Assembly (NCBI GenBank): GCA_963753545.1
Contig: CAVWCQ010000008.1
Span: 496,001 to 560,000, forward strand
Length of the DNA: 64,000 bases
Reading direction: 5' to 3'
From: CAVWCQ01 sp963753545
Lineage (GTDB): Bacteria; Chloroflexota; Anaerolineae; Aggregatilineales; Aggregatilineaceae
Shown: positions 8,449-16,800 of the stretch, piece by piece
How the letters are laid out: every line of letters starts with the position of its first letter
How positions within the stretch are numbered: the first letter of the stretch is position 1
Position numbers and translations under genes: made by a program
The notes under the pieces: model-generated
Databases searched by the model: none
What the model saw: only the letters and a program-made list of their open reading frames with translations
Told to the model about the DNA's origin: nothing

Positions 8449-9252
8449 ATGAGTTTGATTGAAATCGCGTCAGGGGCGGAGAGCTACATTGGCTCCATGC
8501 TGGATAATAACCAGGATACGCTGCGGATTTTTGAACCGGAGCAGGCGCGGCAGGGCAGTTTGTACGCCGTTGCCGATGGCATTGGCGGTTATTCCTACGG
8601 CGAGATCGCCAGCGGTCTGGCCGTCGATACGTTTTTTAGCACCTTCTACAGCAGGCTGGGCGGCAAAGCGTCGGCGAATTTATACCAGGCCATGCAGGCG
8701 GCGAATCTTGCCGTGTGCCATATAGCGCAGTCGGTTGGCGTGCGCATGGGAACCACGTTGAGCGCGGCGAATCTGGTGGGGAACAGCCTGACGGTGGCGC
8801 ATATCGGGGACAGCCGGGTGTATCTCGTGCGCGGGCAGCAGGCGACCTGTCTGACACGCGACCATACGAAGGTGGGCGATCTGGTGGCGATGAAAGTGCT
8901 CTCGCCGGACAAAGTGCGCACCCACGACCAGCGCTCCCTGCTCAACCGCTGCCTGGGCGCGCAGCTCTTTATCCAGCCGGAAGTCAAACATTACACCGTG
9001 CAGCAGGGGGATACGATCATCCTGTGCAGCGACGGCGTCTGGTCGGTGATCGATGATCACGAGTTTGGACATATGGCCTACGAGTTTGGGGAGTCGCGCT
9101 ATCTCAGCCAGATTTTGATCGATATGGCGCTCAACCGGGGCAGCGACGATAACCTGTCAGCGATTGCCGTGCATGTCAAACGGCTTGATCTGCCGGACCA
9201 GCGCAGCCGCAAGTTTGCTTTTTCCATGATGCCGCTTTTGAGGAGATTATGA
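8449..9252 (+). CDS. PP2C-family Ser/Thr protein phosphatase
   Basis: 267 residues with the PP2C metal-binding motifs: NNQDTLRI near the N-terminus, YAVADGIGGYSYGE (motif with DGxGG), VAHIGDSRVYLVR, ILCSDGVWSVI, and GSDDNLSAIAV near the C-terminus. It is a stand-alone catalytic domain with no membrane segment, so probably cytosolic. The start at 8449 has an upstream GAGGGGAAA. Its final codons overlap the PII gene (ATG at 9249, stop ending 9252), so the two are translationally coupled. In cyanobacteria a PP2C enzyme (PphA) dephosphorylates PII; the overlap suggests the same partner here. Confidence 0.93.
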   Translation: MSLIEIASGAESYIGSMLDNNQDTLRIFEPEQARQGSLYAVADGIGGYSYGEIASGLAVDTFFSTFYSRLGGKASANLYQAMQAANLAVCHIAQSVGVRMGTTLSAANLVGNSLTVAHIGDSRVYLVRGQQATCLTRDHTKVGDLVAMKVLSPDKVRTHDQRSLLNRCLGAQLFIQPEVKHYTVQQGDTIILCSDGVWSVIDDHEFGHMAYEFGESRYLSQILIDMALNRGSDDNLSAIAVHVKRLDLPDQRSRKFAFSMMPLLRRL

Positions 9253-9641
9253 TCAAGAAGATTGAAGCCATTGTCCGCCGCGAACGATTTGAAGCTGTCA
9301 AACAGGCGTTGAGCGATATTGGTATTGTCGGGATGAACGTGCATGAAGTCCGGGGGCGCGGGAGGGGCAGCGGACTCCATGTGCAGGGGCGCACGGCATC
9401 CTACACGGTGGATTTGCTGCCGCGCGTGCAGATCAACATTATTCTGAGTGATCGCAACGTCGAGGCCACCGTACAGGCAATTAAAACAGCCGCCTTTACC
9501 GGGGAAAAAGGCGACGGCATGATTTTTATTTTGCCCGTCGAAAACGTGATTCGCATTAGCAGCGGCGAGGAGGGGGGCGACGCGATCACCTACCAGGGCG
9601 ATATTGACACGCGCACAGAGGGTTTATCGGACAGTCTGTAG
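9249..9641 (+). CDS. glnB: PII nitrogen-regulatory protein
   Basis: 130 residues, with the PII start MIKKIEAIVRRERFEAVKQA, the B-loop TGEKGDGMIFILPV and the C-loop VIRISSGEEGGDAI. The T-loop (residues about 37-55) is the same length as in E. coli GlnB. Tyr52 aligns with the uridylylated Tyr51, but the usual ELYRG segment is replaced by HVQGRTAS, giving a Thr and a Ser within three residues of the tyrosine. It overlaps the PP2C stop by 4 bases. PII binds ATP/ADP and 2-oxoglutarate to control nitrogen uptake and assimilation; glnA lies just downstream. Confidence 0.92.
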   Translation: MIKKIEAIVRRERFEAVKQALSDIGIVGMNVHEVRGRGRGSGLHVQGRTASYTVDLLPRVQINIILSDRNVEATVQAIKTAAFTGEKGDGMIFILPVENVIRISSGEEGGDAITYQGDIDTRTEGLSDSL

Positions 9642-9666
9642 CATTTTGATAGTTTCTTGAGATCTT

Positions 9667-9692
9667 CTCCGCGCGTTTTGCGTTCTTTGTAA
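9667..9692 (-). repeat. Degenerate single copy of the CCGCGGAGA/GCAAAGAACGC repeat
   Basis: Read on the minus strand this stretch gives ACAAAGAACGCAAAACGCGC, matching the GCAAAGAACGCAAAG units of the array at 8047-8440. It lies in the 105-bp gap between the PII gene and the kinase gene. Confidence 0.55.
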
Positions 9693-9702
9693 TGCTAATC
9701 TC

Positions 9703-9711
9703 TGCTATACT
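9703..9711 (+). promoter_or_regulatory. Candidate extended -10 promoter for the kinase-glnA pair
   Basis: TGCTATACT fits an extended -10 element (TGn then TATACT at 9706-9711). A weak TTCTTT lies 17 bases upstream. The kinase ATG follows 36 bases later. This would let the kinase and glnA be expressed apart from the PP2C-PII pair. Confidence 0.4.
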
Positions 9712-9746
9712 GGGGGCGGCTGACCGGACGTGCACAGGATGGATTT

Positions 9747-10716
9747 ATGCTGCAAATTGGCGATCAGTTTGACCGTTTTGTGATTCGCTCGTTTATCGCC
9801 CAGGGGGGCATGGCCGATATTTACCACGCTCACGACCTGATGAACGGGAAAGATGTCGTGCTGAAAATTCCGAATCGCATGTTTATTGGCGATCCGGCGC
9901 AGTACGAACGATTCCAGCGCGAGCTTGAGGTCTCCAACACGTTGAGCCATCCGGCCATCCAGCGCGGGCTGGGATCGGGGCAGTACAACCGGACGCCCTA
10001 CCTCGTCACGGAATTTGTGCAGGGCGAGTCGATGCGGCAGATGATCGACAAGCAGGCTCCGCTGCCCGTCGAGGACGCGCTGGCCCTGATCCGCAAGATA
10101 ACCGATGCCGCCGCCTACATCCACGAAAACGGCGTGATTCACCGCGATCTGAAGCCGGAGAATATCATCATCAGCAGCGAGGGACAGCCCGTGATCCTGG
10201 ATTTTGGCCTCGCCCTGACACGCGGGGCGCGGCGCGTGACGTATGCCGCCCTGACGCCAACCGCCGGGAACGCCGGACTATATGGCTCCCGAACAGATCG
10301 ACGGGCAGCGCGGCGATGCGCGGACGGATATTTACGCGCTGGGTGTGATTCTCTACGAACTGCTGACGGGACACGTTCCCTTTGGCGAGGGCGGCGATGC
10401 GGCGGTGATGACTCAGCGGATGCGCGGCGCGGTTCCCCGGCTGGACCAGGAACGATCCGACGTGTCGCCCCAGGTAGCGGCGGTGATCGCCCGCTGTTTG
10501 CAGCGCGACCCGGCTGATCGCTATCCGAACGCGCTGGCGCTGATCCATGATCTCGATCACCTGGACGAAGTGGACACCGCGATTCTCGACAAAGCGCCCC
10601 CGGCGGCGATTACGTCGTTCTGGCACTCGGATATCTTTCACGGGCTGATGATCGCCCTGGTGTTGATTGTCGTGATCGTGATTCTGGCTTTGCTTGGGCA
10701 GGGAGCAGCGCGTTAA
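9747..10716 (+). CDS. Membrane-anchored Ser/Thr protein kinase (frameshifted)
   Basis: Eukaryote-type kinase domain: glycine loop IAQGGMADIY, catalytic Lys in DVVLKIP, catalytic loop VIHRDLKPENIII, DFGLAL, then APE as DYMAPEQI. A C-terminal transmembrane helix (LMIALVLIVVIVILALLG) anchors it, leaving only a few external residues and no PASTA domain. One extra A in gccgggaacgccg at about 10268 breaks the frame; removing it restores TAGTPDYMAPEQ, so this is probably a sequence error. Its stop codon overlaps the glnA start (TAATG), implying coupling with glutamine synthetase. Targets are unknown; PII or GlnA are the contextual candidates. Confidence 0.9.
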
Positions 10717-12055
10717 TGGCAGAGAATAGATCGGCGGAGGACCTGATCGCAGCGGTTGAGGAACAGAAAATCCGTTTCATCGATTTGCAGTTTACCGATA
10801 TTGTCGGGGCGGTCAAGAGCGTGACGATCCCCGCCAAACAGCTTCCCGAAGCGCTGCGCGACGGTATCTGGTTTGACGGATCATCGGTTGAGGGCTTCGC
10901 GCGGGTGGCGGAGAGCGATATGTATCTCATGCCGGACCCATCCACATTCGCTGTGCTGCCCTGGCTCTCCGGCAAGGACACGACGGCCCGCCTGATCTGC
11001 AATGTTTTTACGCCCAACGGCCAGCCGTTTATCGGCGATCCGCGCGCCGTACTCAGCCGCGTGCTGGATCAGGCCGCCGAGATGGGATTCCAGTTTAACA
11101 CCGGGCCGGAACTCGAATTTTTCCTGCTCAAACCGAACGCGGATGGGGGCATCATCCCGCCGACGCCGCACGATACCGCCGGATATTTCGAGATTCCCAC
11201 CGATCTGATCGGCGGGCTGCGGCGCGAAATGACGACGACCCTGGAAGCGTTTGGGATTACAGTGGAGACGATGCACGCCGAGGTCGCCAGCGGTCAGCAT
11301 GAGATCGATTTCCGCTATTCCGACGCGCTGACCACCGCCGATAATGCGGTAACGTTCCGCGTGGCTCTGAAGATCGTCGCCCAGCAGAACGGCCTGCGCG
11401 CGACGTTTCTGCCCAAGCCGCTGCGGGGGGTGAGCGGGAGCGGCATGCACGTCCACCAGAGTCTGGTTTTTCGCGAGACAGGGCGCAAACGCCTTTGCCG
11501 ATCCCGGCAACCCATACGGCCTGTCGCAGATCGCGCTGCACTTCATCGCCGGGCAGTTGGCCCACGCGCGCGGCATGTGCGCTATCCTCGCCCCGCTGGT
11601 CAATTCGTATAAGCGGCTGGTGTCGGGCTACGAGGCCCCGGTCTATATCAGTTGGGGGCGCATCAACCGTTCCGCGCTGATCCGCGTGCCGCGCTCCCCG
11701 AATCTGGACGGGACGCGGCTGGAAATGCGCTGCCCCGATCCAAGCTGCAACCCCTATCTGGCGATGGCGGTCATGCTGGCGGCAGGATTGGATGGCATCC
11801 GGCGGCAGCTTCCTGTGCCCGATGCCAGCGAGGAAAACCTGTACCTGCTCGATCACCAGCCCGGCCCCAAACTGCCGATGCTGCCCGATGCCCTTGACGC
11901 GGCGCTGGACGAACTGGAGCGCGATCAGGTGGTGCGCGATGCGCTCGGCGCCGCATATCTGCGAACGGTTCATCAGCGCCAAGCGGGCCGAATGGGACGA
12001 TTATCGCCAGGAAGTGACGCTGTGGGAGTTGAATAAGTACCTGGGGACGTTCTAA
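10716..12055 (+). CDS. glnA: Glutamine synthetase type I (two frameshifts)
   Basis: About 445 residues. Visible GS motifs include WFDGSSVEGF, NTGPELEFFLL, HAEVASGQHEID (metal and glutamate ligands), GSGMHVHQSL and NPYLAMAVMLAAGLDGI. It condenses glutamate and ammonia with ATP in the cytosol. Two single-base extras break the frame: one near 11475 (after LVFRETG, restoring RNAFADPGNPYGLSQIAL) and one near 11948 (restoring PHICERFISAKRAEWDDY). The true end is at 12055 (LNKYLGTF). Its ATG overlaps the kinase stop by one base. Order and overlaps with the PII, PP2C and kinase genes point to a nitrogen-control unit. Confidence 0.95.
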
Positions 12056-12160
12056 CCGTAAATTCCTTTCCGGTGCGTAAAGCCGACAATTTGGCTTTCG
12101 GGCGTGAATTCCGCACAATAGGTGTTGAGACTCGTCTTTATCGTGGAAAGGAATCCTTTC

Positions 12161-13042
12161 ATGGATACACAGACGATCAGTCCTGATCTGCGGCAGCAAC
12201 TCCTCAAGGTGCAGAAGGACGAGATCACCAGCTATCACATGTATTCACGGCTGGCGGATATGACGGCGGGCACGCCCAACAGCGAGACGCTGCGCCAGAT
12301 CGCGAACCAGGAACAGCGCCATTACGAGACCTGGAAACAGTACACGCAGAGCGATATTGAGCCGAATACCCTCAAGATGCGCCTCTTTTACTGGATCGCC
12401 AAACTGTTGGGCCTGACCTTCGCGATCAAGCTGATGGAGAAGAGCGAAGAAACGGCGCAGGGTGATTACAGCAGCATTCAGGCCGCTATCCCGGAACTTG
12501 CCGAGGTGCTGAGGGAAGAGGAAATACACGAGAACGACCTGATCAACATGATCGATGAGGAGAGCCTGAAGTATATCGGCTCGGTGGTGCTGGGGCTGAA
12601 CGATGCCCTGGTCGAACTCACAGGGGCGCTGGCCGGGCTGACCTTCGCCTTCCGCGATACGCAGTTGATCGCGCTGGCGGGGTTTATCACCGGGATATCG
12701 GCGTCGATGTCGATGGCAGCTTCGGAATATCTCTCGACGCAGGCCGGGGCGGAAGAACAAAATCCGGCTAAGTCCGCGCTCTACACGGGGATCGCCTACG
12801 TGTTTACGGTCCTGTTCCTGATTCTGCCCTATCTGATCGTGAATAACTACGTGATCTGCCTGATCTGGACGCTGATCAATGCGATCCTGGTTATCGCGTT
12901 TTTCAACTACTACATTTCGGTTGCAAAAGATTTGCCGTTCCGCCGCCGATTCGTGCAGATGGCGGCGATCAGTATGGGTGTGGCGCTGCTGTCGTTCATT
13001 ATTGGGAACGTGGTACGGACGGTATTCGGTATTCAGATATGA
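12161..13042 (+). CDS. Ferritin-like / VIT1 fusion membrane protein (MbfA type)
   Basis: 293 residues. The N-terminal half is a rubrerythrin/ferritin-like four-helix domain with iron-ligand type motifs (KVQKDEITSYHMY, NQEQRHYETWKQY, LREEEIHENDLI). The C-terminal half is a CCC1/VIT1 transporter with several helices (GSVVLGLNDALVELTGALAG, SMSMAASEYLSTQA). Such MbfA-type fusions export iron or manganese across the cytoplasmic membrane and protect against oxidative stress. The ATG at 12161 follows GAAAGGAA; upstream in-frame starts lack a site. It overlaps the MazG-like gene by 4 bases. Confidence 0.9.
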   Translation: MDTQTISPDLRQQLLKVQKDEITSYHMYSRLADMTAGTPNSETLRQIANQEQRHYETWKQYTQSDIEPNTLKMRLFYWIAKLLGLTFAIKLMEKSEETAQGDYSSIQAAIPELAEVLREEEIHENDLINMIDEESLKYIGSVVLGLNDALVELTGALAGLTFAFRDTQLIALAGFITGISASMSMAASEYLSTQAGAEEQNPAKSALYTGIAYVFTVLFLILPYLIVNNYVICLIWTLINAILVIAFFNYYISVAKDLPFRRRFVQMAAISMGVALLSFIIGNVVRTVFGIQI

Positions 13043-13365
13043 AAGCGCTACTGGATAAGGTGCTGGCTTTCATCGATGCGCGAGACTGGCGGCAGTTCCA
13101 CACGCCGCGCAGTCTGGCAATCTCCCTGTCACTGGAATCGGCGGAAGTGCTGGAACTTTTCCAGTGGCAGGACGATCTGCCCGACGCGGATCGGCAGCGG
13201 CTCAAGGAAGAACTGGCGGATGTGCTGATCTATCTGCTGCTGCTGGGCGAGAAGACGCAGATCGATCTGGTACAGGCCGTCGAGGAAAAGCTGGCGATCA
13301 ACGCGGCAAAGTACCCGGTGGAGAAGTCGAAGGGCAGGGCAACGAAGTATACGGATTTGCCGTAG
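13039..13365 (+). CDS. MazG-like nucleotide pyrophosphohydrolase
   Basis: 108 residues, all-alpha. The two Mg2+-binding halves of the MazG/RS21-C6 fold are visible: ESAEVLELFQW (ExxE) and EELADVLIYLLLL (ExxD), plus a basic C-terminus KSKGRATKYTDLP. Single-domain members hydrolyse non-canonical or modified dNTPs such as dCTP analogues, acting in nucleotide-pool cleaning in the cytosol. The start overlaps the preceding gene by 4 bases (ATGA), so it is translated with it. Confidence 0.9.
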   Translation: MKALLDKVLAFIDARDWRQFHTPRSLAISLSLESAEVLELFQWQDDLPDADRQRLKEELADVLIYLLLLGEKTQIDLVQAVEEKLAINAAKYPVEKSKGRATKYTDLP

Positions 13366-13462
13366 ACTTCTCATCCCGATTTGGCGTTATTATATAATCA
13401 GGGCAGACTTTTTTCTCAGGTCACTTTCACTTGCGCTTGTAGAAAATGAAGGGGATTGAAAG

Positions 13463-13828
13463 ATGGCTAGACGGTTTGCTGATAATTCCACTCGTCCGAC
13501 AAGAGCATTACAGGCATGGCTTGTCCTGACCGCTAGAGCTAAGAATTGCCAAACCATCACCTATAGTATGCTTGATGAACTGATGTGTTTTGGAAGTCCA
13601 ATAGGATTAAGCCCCATCCTTGACTACATCTTGAAATACTGTCGACTAAATGAATTGCCTCCGTTAACAATTATTGTTGTTGGCAAGAATACAGGAATAC
13701 CAAGCAGCGGCATGGGAGAATTTGATTTCCGGCAGCAAGAAGCCGTGTTTAACTTCGATTGGTACAGCATCTTTCCTCCTACAGTTGAGGAATTAGATGC
13801 TGCTCTTCATGATCCTGCCGTGCAGTAG
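13463..13828 (+). CDS. Hypothetical protein, low-GC, TYxxL/PPLT family
   Basis: 121 residues. Conserved-looking features are AWLVLTARAKNCQTITYSML, ILDYILKYCRLNELPPLTII, and VVGKNTGIPSSGMGEFDF, ending near VFNFDWYSIFPPT. I have an impression of similar small proteins in many bacterial accessory regions but cannot name a domain. Base composition is clearly more AT-rich than the flanking genes, suggesting recent transfer. The ATG at 13463 follows a GGGGATTGAAAG purine stretch. Convergent with dnaE. Confidence 0.65.
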   Translation: MARRFADNSTRPTRALQAWLVLTARAKNCQTITYSMLDELMCFGSPIGLSPILDYILKYCRLNELPPLTIIVVGKNTGIPSSGMGEFDFRQQEAVFNFDWYSIFPPTVEELDAALHDPAVQ

Positions 13829-13841
13829 TGGTTGTTCAAAA

Positions 13842-13868
13842 GGGGCGGCTCACTGATTGGGCCGCCCC
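13842..13868. terminator. Bidirectional hairpin terminator between convergent genes
   Basis: GGGGCGGC (13842-13849) pairs with GCCGCCCC (13861-13868) across an 11-base loop. An A run precedes the stem and another follows it, so a U run trails the hairpin on the minus strand for dnaE, and it can also serve the plus-strand gene. Confidence 0.7.
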
Positions 13869-13877
13869 GAAAAACGC

Positions 13878-16800
13878 CTACTCCAAGTCTTCGATCACGA
13901 CATTTTCCTCGCCCAGCAGATCGCGCGCGAACTTGAGGATATCCTCGTTGATGTGGATCGGATGGTTCGGATAGTCGATCCGGGCGCGTTTTTGCCGCCG
14001 CCTTCGATCAGGAAGCAGAACTGATCGTGTCCGGGATACTGCGTCAGGAAGCCGTGCAGCCGGAACATCTTGCGCCGATCCCTGGCGGAATCGTCCGTGC
14101 GAGGGATGCCCAGGATCAGCAATCGGCCCGGCTCCTTGGGCGTCTCTGGCACTTTGGGAAGCGGGCGGCGCGGGCGCGGCGGCAGAGGAGCTTCTTCCGG
14201 CTCATCGGGCTTATCCAGCTTCTTGTCTGGCTTTCGGGAAGACTGGGGACGGTCGGCGGGTGCTTTGGGCGGCACAGTTCGGCCTGCGGCGTCGAAGGCG
14301 GCAGTATCGTCGCTGCCGTTGCCGTTCGTGTCTGGCTCTTTGATATGTCCCTGATCGTCATAATTGATATCTGGCTTGGGCGACCAGCCGTTTTCCACTT
14401 CGTCTTCCAACCAACTGGGCATCTCGCGCTCTGTGAGCAGGCGGCCCTCGGAGGAGGCGCGATGCGGGATGGCGGGCGGCTCAATCGGCGGGGCGCTGGG
14501 AATACTGGCTCCGGCGGTGGCGGGCATAACGGCTTCGGCAGCGGCAGGCGCGGGATCGGGGGCGGCGACCTCCCGGCGATATTCTCCGGTTTCCTCGTCG
14601 TAGGGGCTGGATGTGCTCTCACCGGAAGTGGGTTCCTCGGTCATCCAGGGGAAGCTGATGCTGTTAAAGTCCGGCACTGGCTCCGCTGCTTCGGCTACCT
14701 CGAAGTTTTGCTTAACCGAGTCGACAATGATCTGCACATCCCCGCGCGAGGTATCCGCCTTGCCGTACACGATCAACACGGTATCAACCTGAACCTTACT
14801 GCGGTGTTCGTTCCAGGTGCGGGGGAACATCACGGCGCTGATCGTCCCGGTGATATCTTCGATGGTCAGGATCGCCATCGTGTCGCCCTTCTTGGTGACC
14901 AGTGACCGCACATCGGCGACCAGCCCGGCAATCGTGACCTGCTTCCCATTGGCGGCTTCACCCGCTTCGATGAGATCGGTGCTGGTGTACAGGTTCTTGA
15001 TTTTTACGATGTGATCCATCACCATCTTGAGCGGGTGATCGGTGACGTACAGCCCGACGAGTTCCTTCTCCCAACGTAGCTGCTCGCGGCGGGAGGTATC
15101 CGGGCACGTCGGACAGGTGGCTGAGCAGACTGTCGCTGCCCATGTCCACACCCGCTACGTCGCCAAAGAGACTCATCTGCCCGACGTCTTTGGCCTTGTG
15201 ATAATCGGCGGAGAAGCTCATCATGCGATCCAGCGCCGCCAGAATTGCCGGGCGCGGGCCGAACTGGTCGAACGCTCCGACGCGGATCAGGGATTCCAGG
15301 GCGCGCTTCTGCACGACGCGCAGATCGACGCAGCGGCAGAAATCATCCAGATCGCGGAAGGGGCCGCCGCTCGTGCGGCATTCCAAAATATGCTCCACCG
15401 GGCCAAGGCCGACATTTTTCACCGCCGCCAATCCGAAGCGGATCGAGCGCTCGCCCGTGCGATCCTTCTCAATCGTAAAGTCGGAGTCGCTGGCATTGAT
15501 ATCGGGCGGCTGAATTTTGATGCCCATCCGGCTGCAATCCGCCGCGAACAGGCTGACCTTGGCGGAGTCGTCGCGGTGGACGGACATCAGGGCGGTCATG
15601 TATTCGTGCGGGTAGTGGCATTTGAGGAACGCCGTCTGGCAGGTCATCACGGCGTAGTCTGCGGCATGCGAGTTGTGGACGATAAAATCGTTGGCAACGA
15701 AGTTATGCGTATCGGGCACGGTCAGATCGTATGTCGGTTTTTCGCCTACGTATTCGATGGAGGCAATGCAGTCCCAGTAGATATCGCCATCTGACACCGA
15801 TTCCGTTCCGGCATATTGGGGATTTCCTTGTAGGGGCGAGGCTTGCCTCGCCCTTTGCGCGGGTAGGGCAAGCCCTACCCCTACGGTCTGAGACAGTTGG
15901 AATATAATCCCCTTGGTAAACTCCAAACGTAATACAGAACCTATTCTCAGCGCTAAATGTTGAATCTGCCGCGCAAGCTGTTCTGAGCTGGTTCTGAAAC
16001 AATTCGTTTTTTCGAGCGCCGCGTCGAGCAGAAGCTTGATCTGTTCGTTTGTCAGTTCAAAAACTTCGGGCGACAGCGGGCAATCATACGCACCATCAGT
16101 CAAGGCACTGGCAAGGGCACAGACTTTTTCTTCGGGCCATTCCCGCCGACCCTCAACCGGGATACGGCGCGGCATGGCGATCTGATCGCCTACCTTCAGT
16201 TCGCCCAGCATCCGCCAGCCGTCGAAAGTAAAGAAGGGATGATTGTCCGTCGCTTCGATCTGCCGCCCAAGCTGCGTGGTGAGGCGATAAACAGGCTTCA
16301 CTCCGTTCGCCATCACGGCTGTTACCGGACCAGACTGCAACGTCAGAGTCGGAATGTCGCAGGTGACGGTATGTTCAATAGTCGCCGTGCCATTAGCCAG
16401 ATCACCAATCCGCACCAGCCGCCCAGTTGCCGCGTCAATCACTTCGACATCTTCCGGCAAACAGCGATTGAATCCATAGCGTGCGAAGAACTCGATATCA
16501 TCAAAGATGCGGTTGGCTGCATCCGCATCAACACCGTTCTCCGGGCCGCGCTCGACAAAGGTGGCGCGGTGTTTGAGCAGTTCTTCCTTTTTCTTTTTGG
16601 ATACGGCCTTACGGATCATATCCGCGTCGCCCAGCGAATAGCCGAACAACTCATTGGCTATTTGCTGTATCTGTTCTTGATAGATAATAATTCCGTAAGT
16701 GTAATCTAGAATAGGCTCCAGGTTAGGATGCAGATAGGTGACGGCTTCGTCGCCGTGCAGACGCTTGTTATAGGTCGGGATGTAGTCCATCGGGCCGGGG

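Noticed and set aside
8010..8462. Open frame of 150 codons across the repeat array
   Set aside because: Entirely made of repeat translation (RRTRRAQRK, FHREERKEK); other frames and the opposite strand are equally open, and there is no ribosome site.
13895..15151. Split dnaE as in cyanobacteria
   Set aside because: The break is a one-base C insertion outside the intein, both parts are adjacent and in order, and the intein is contiguous.
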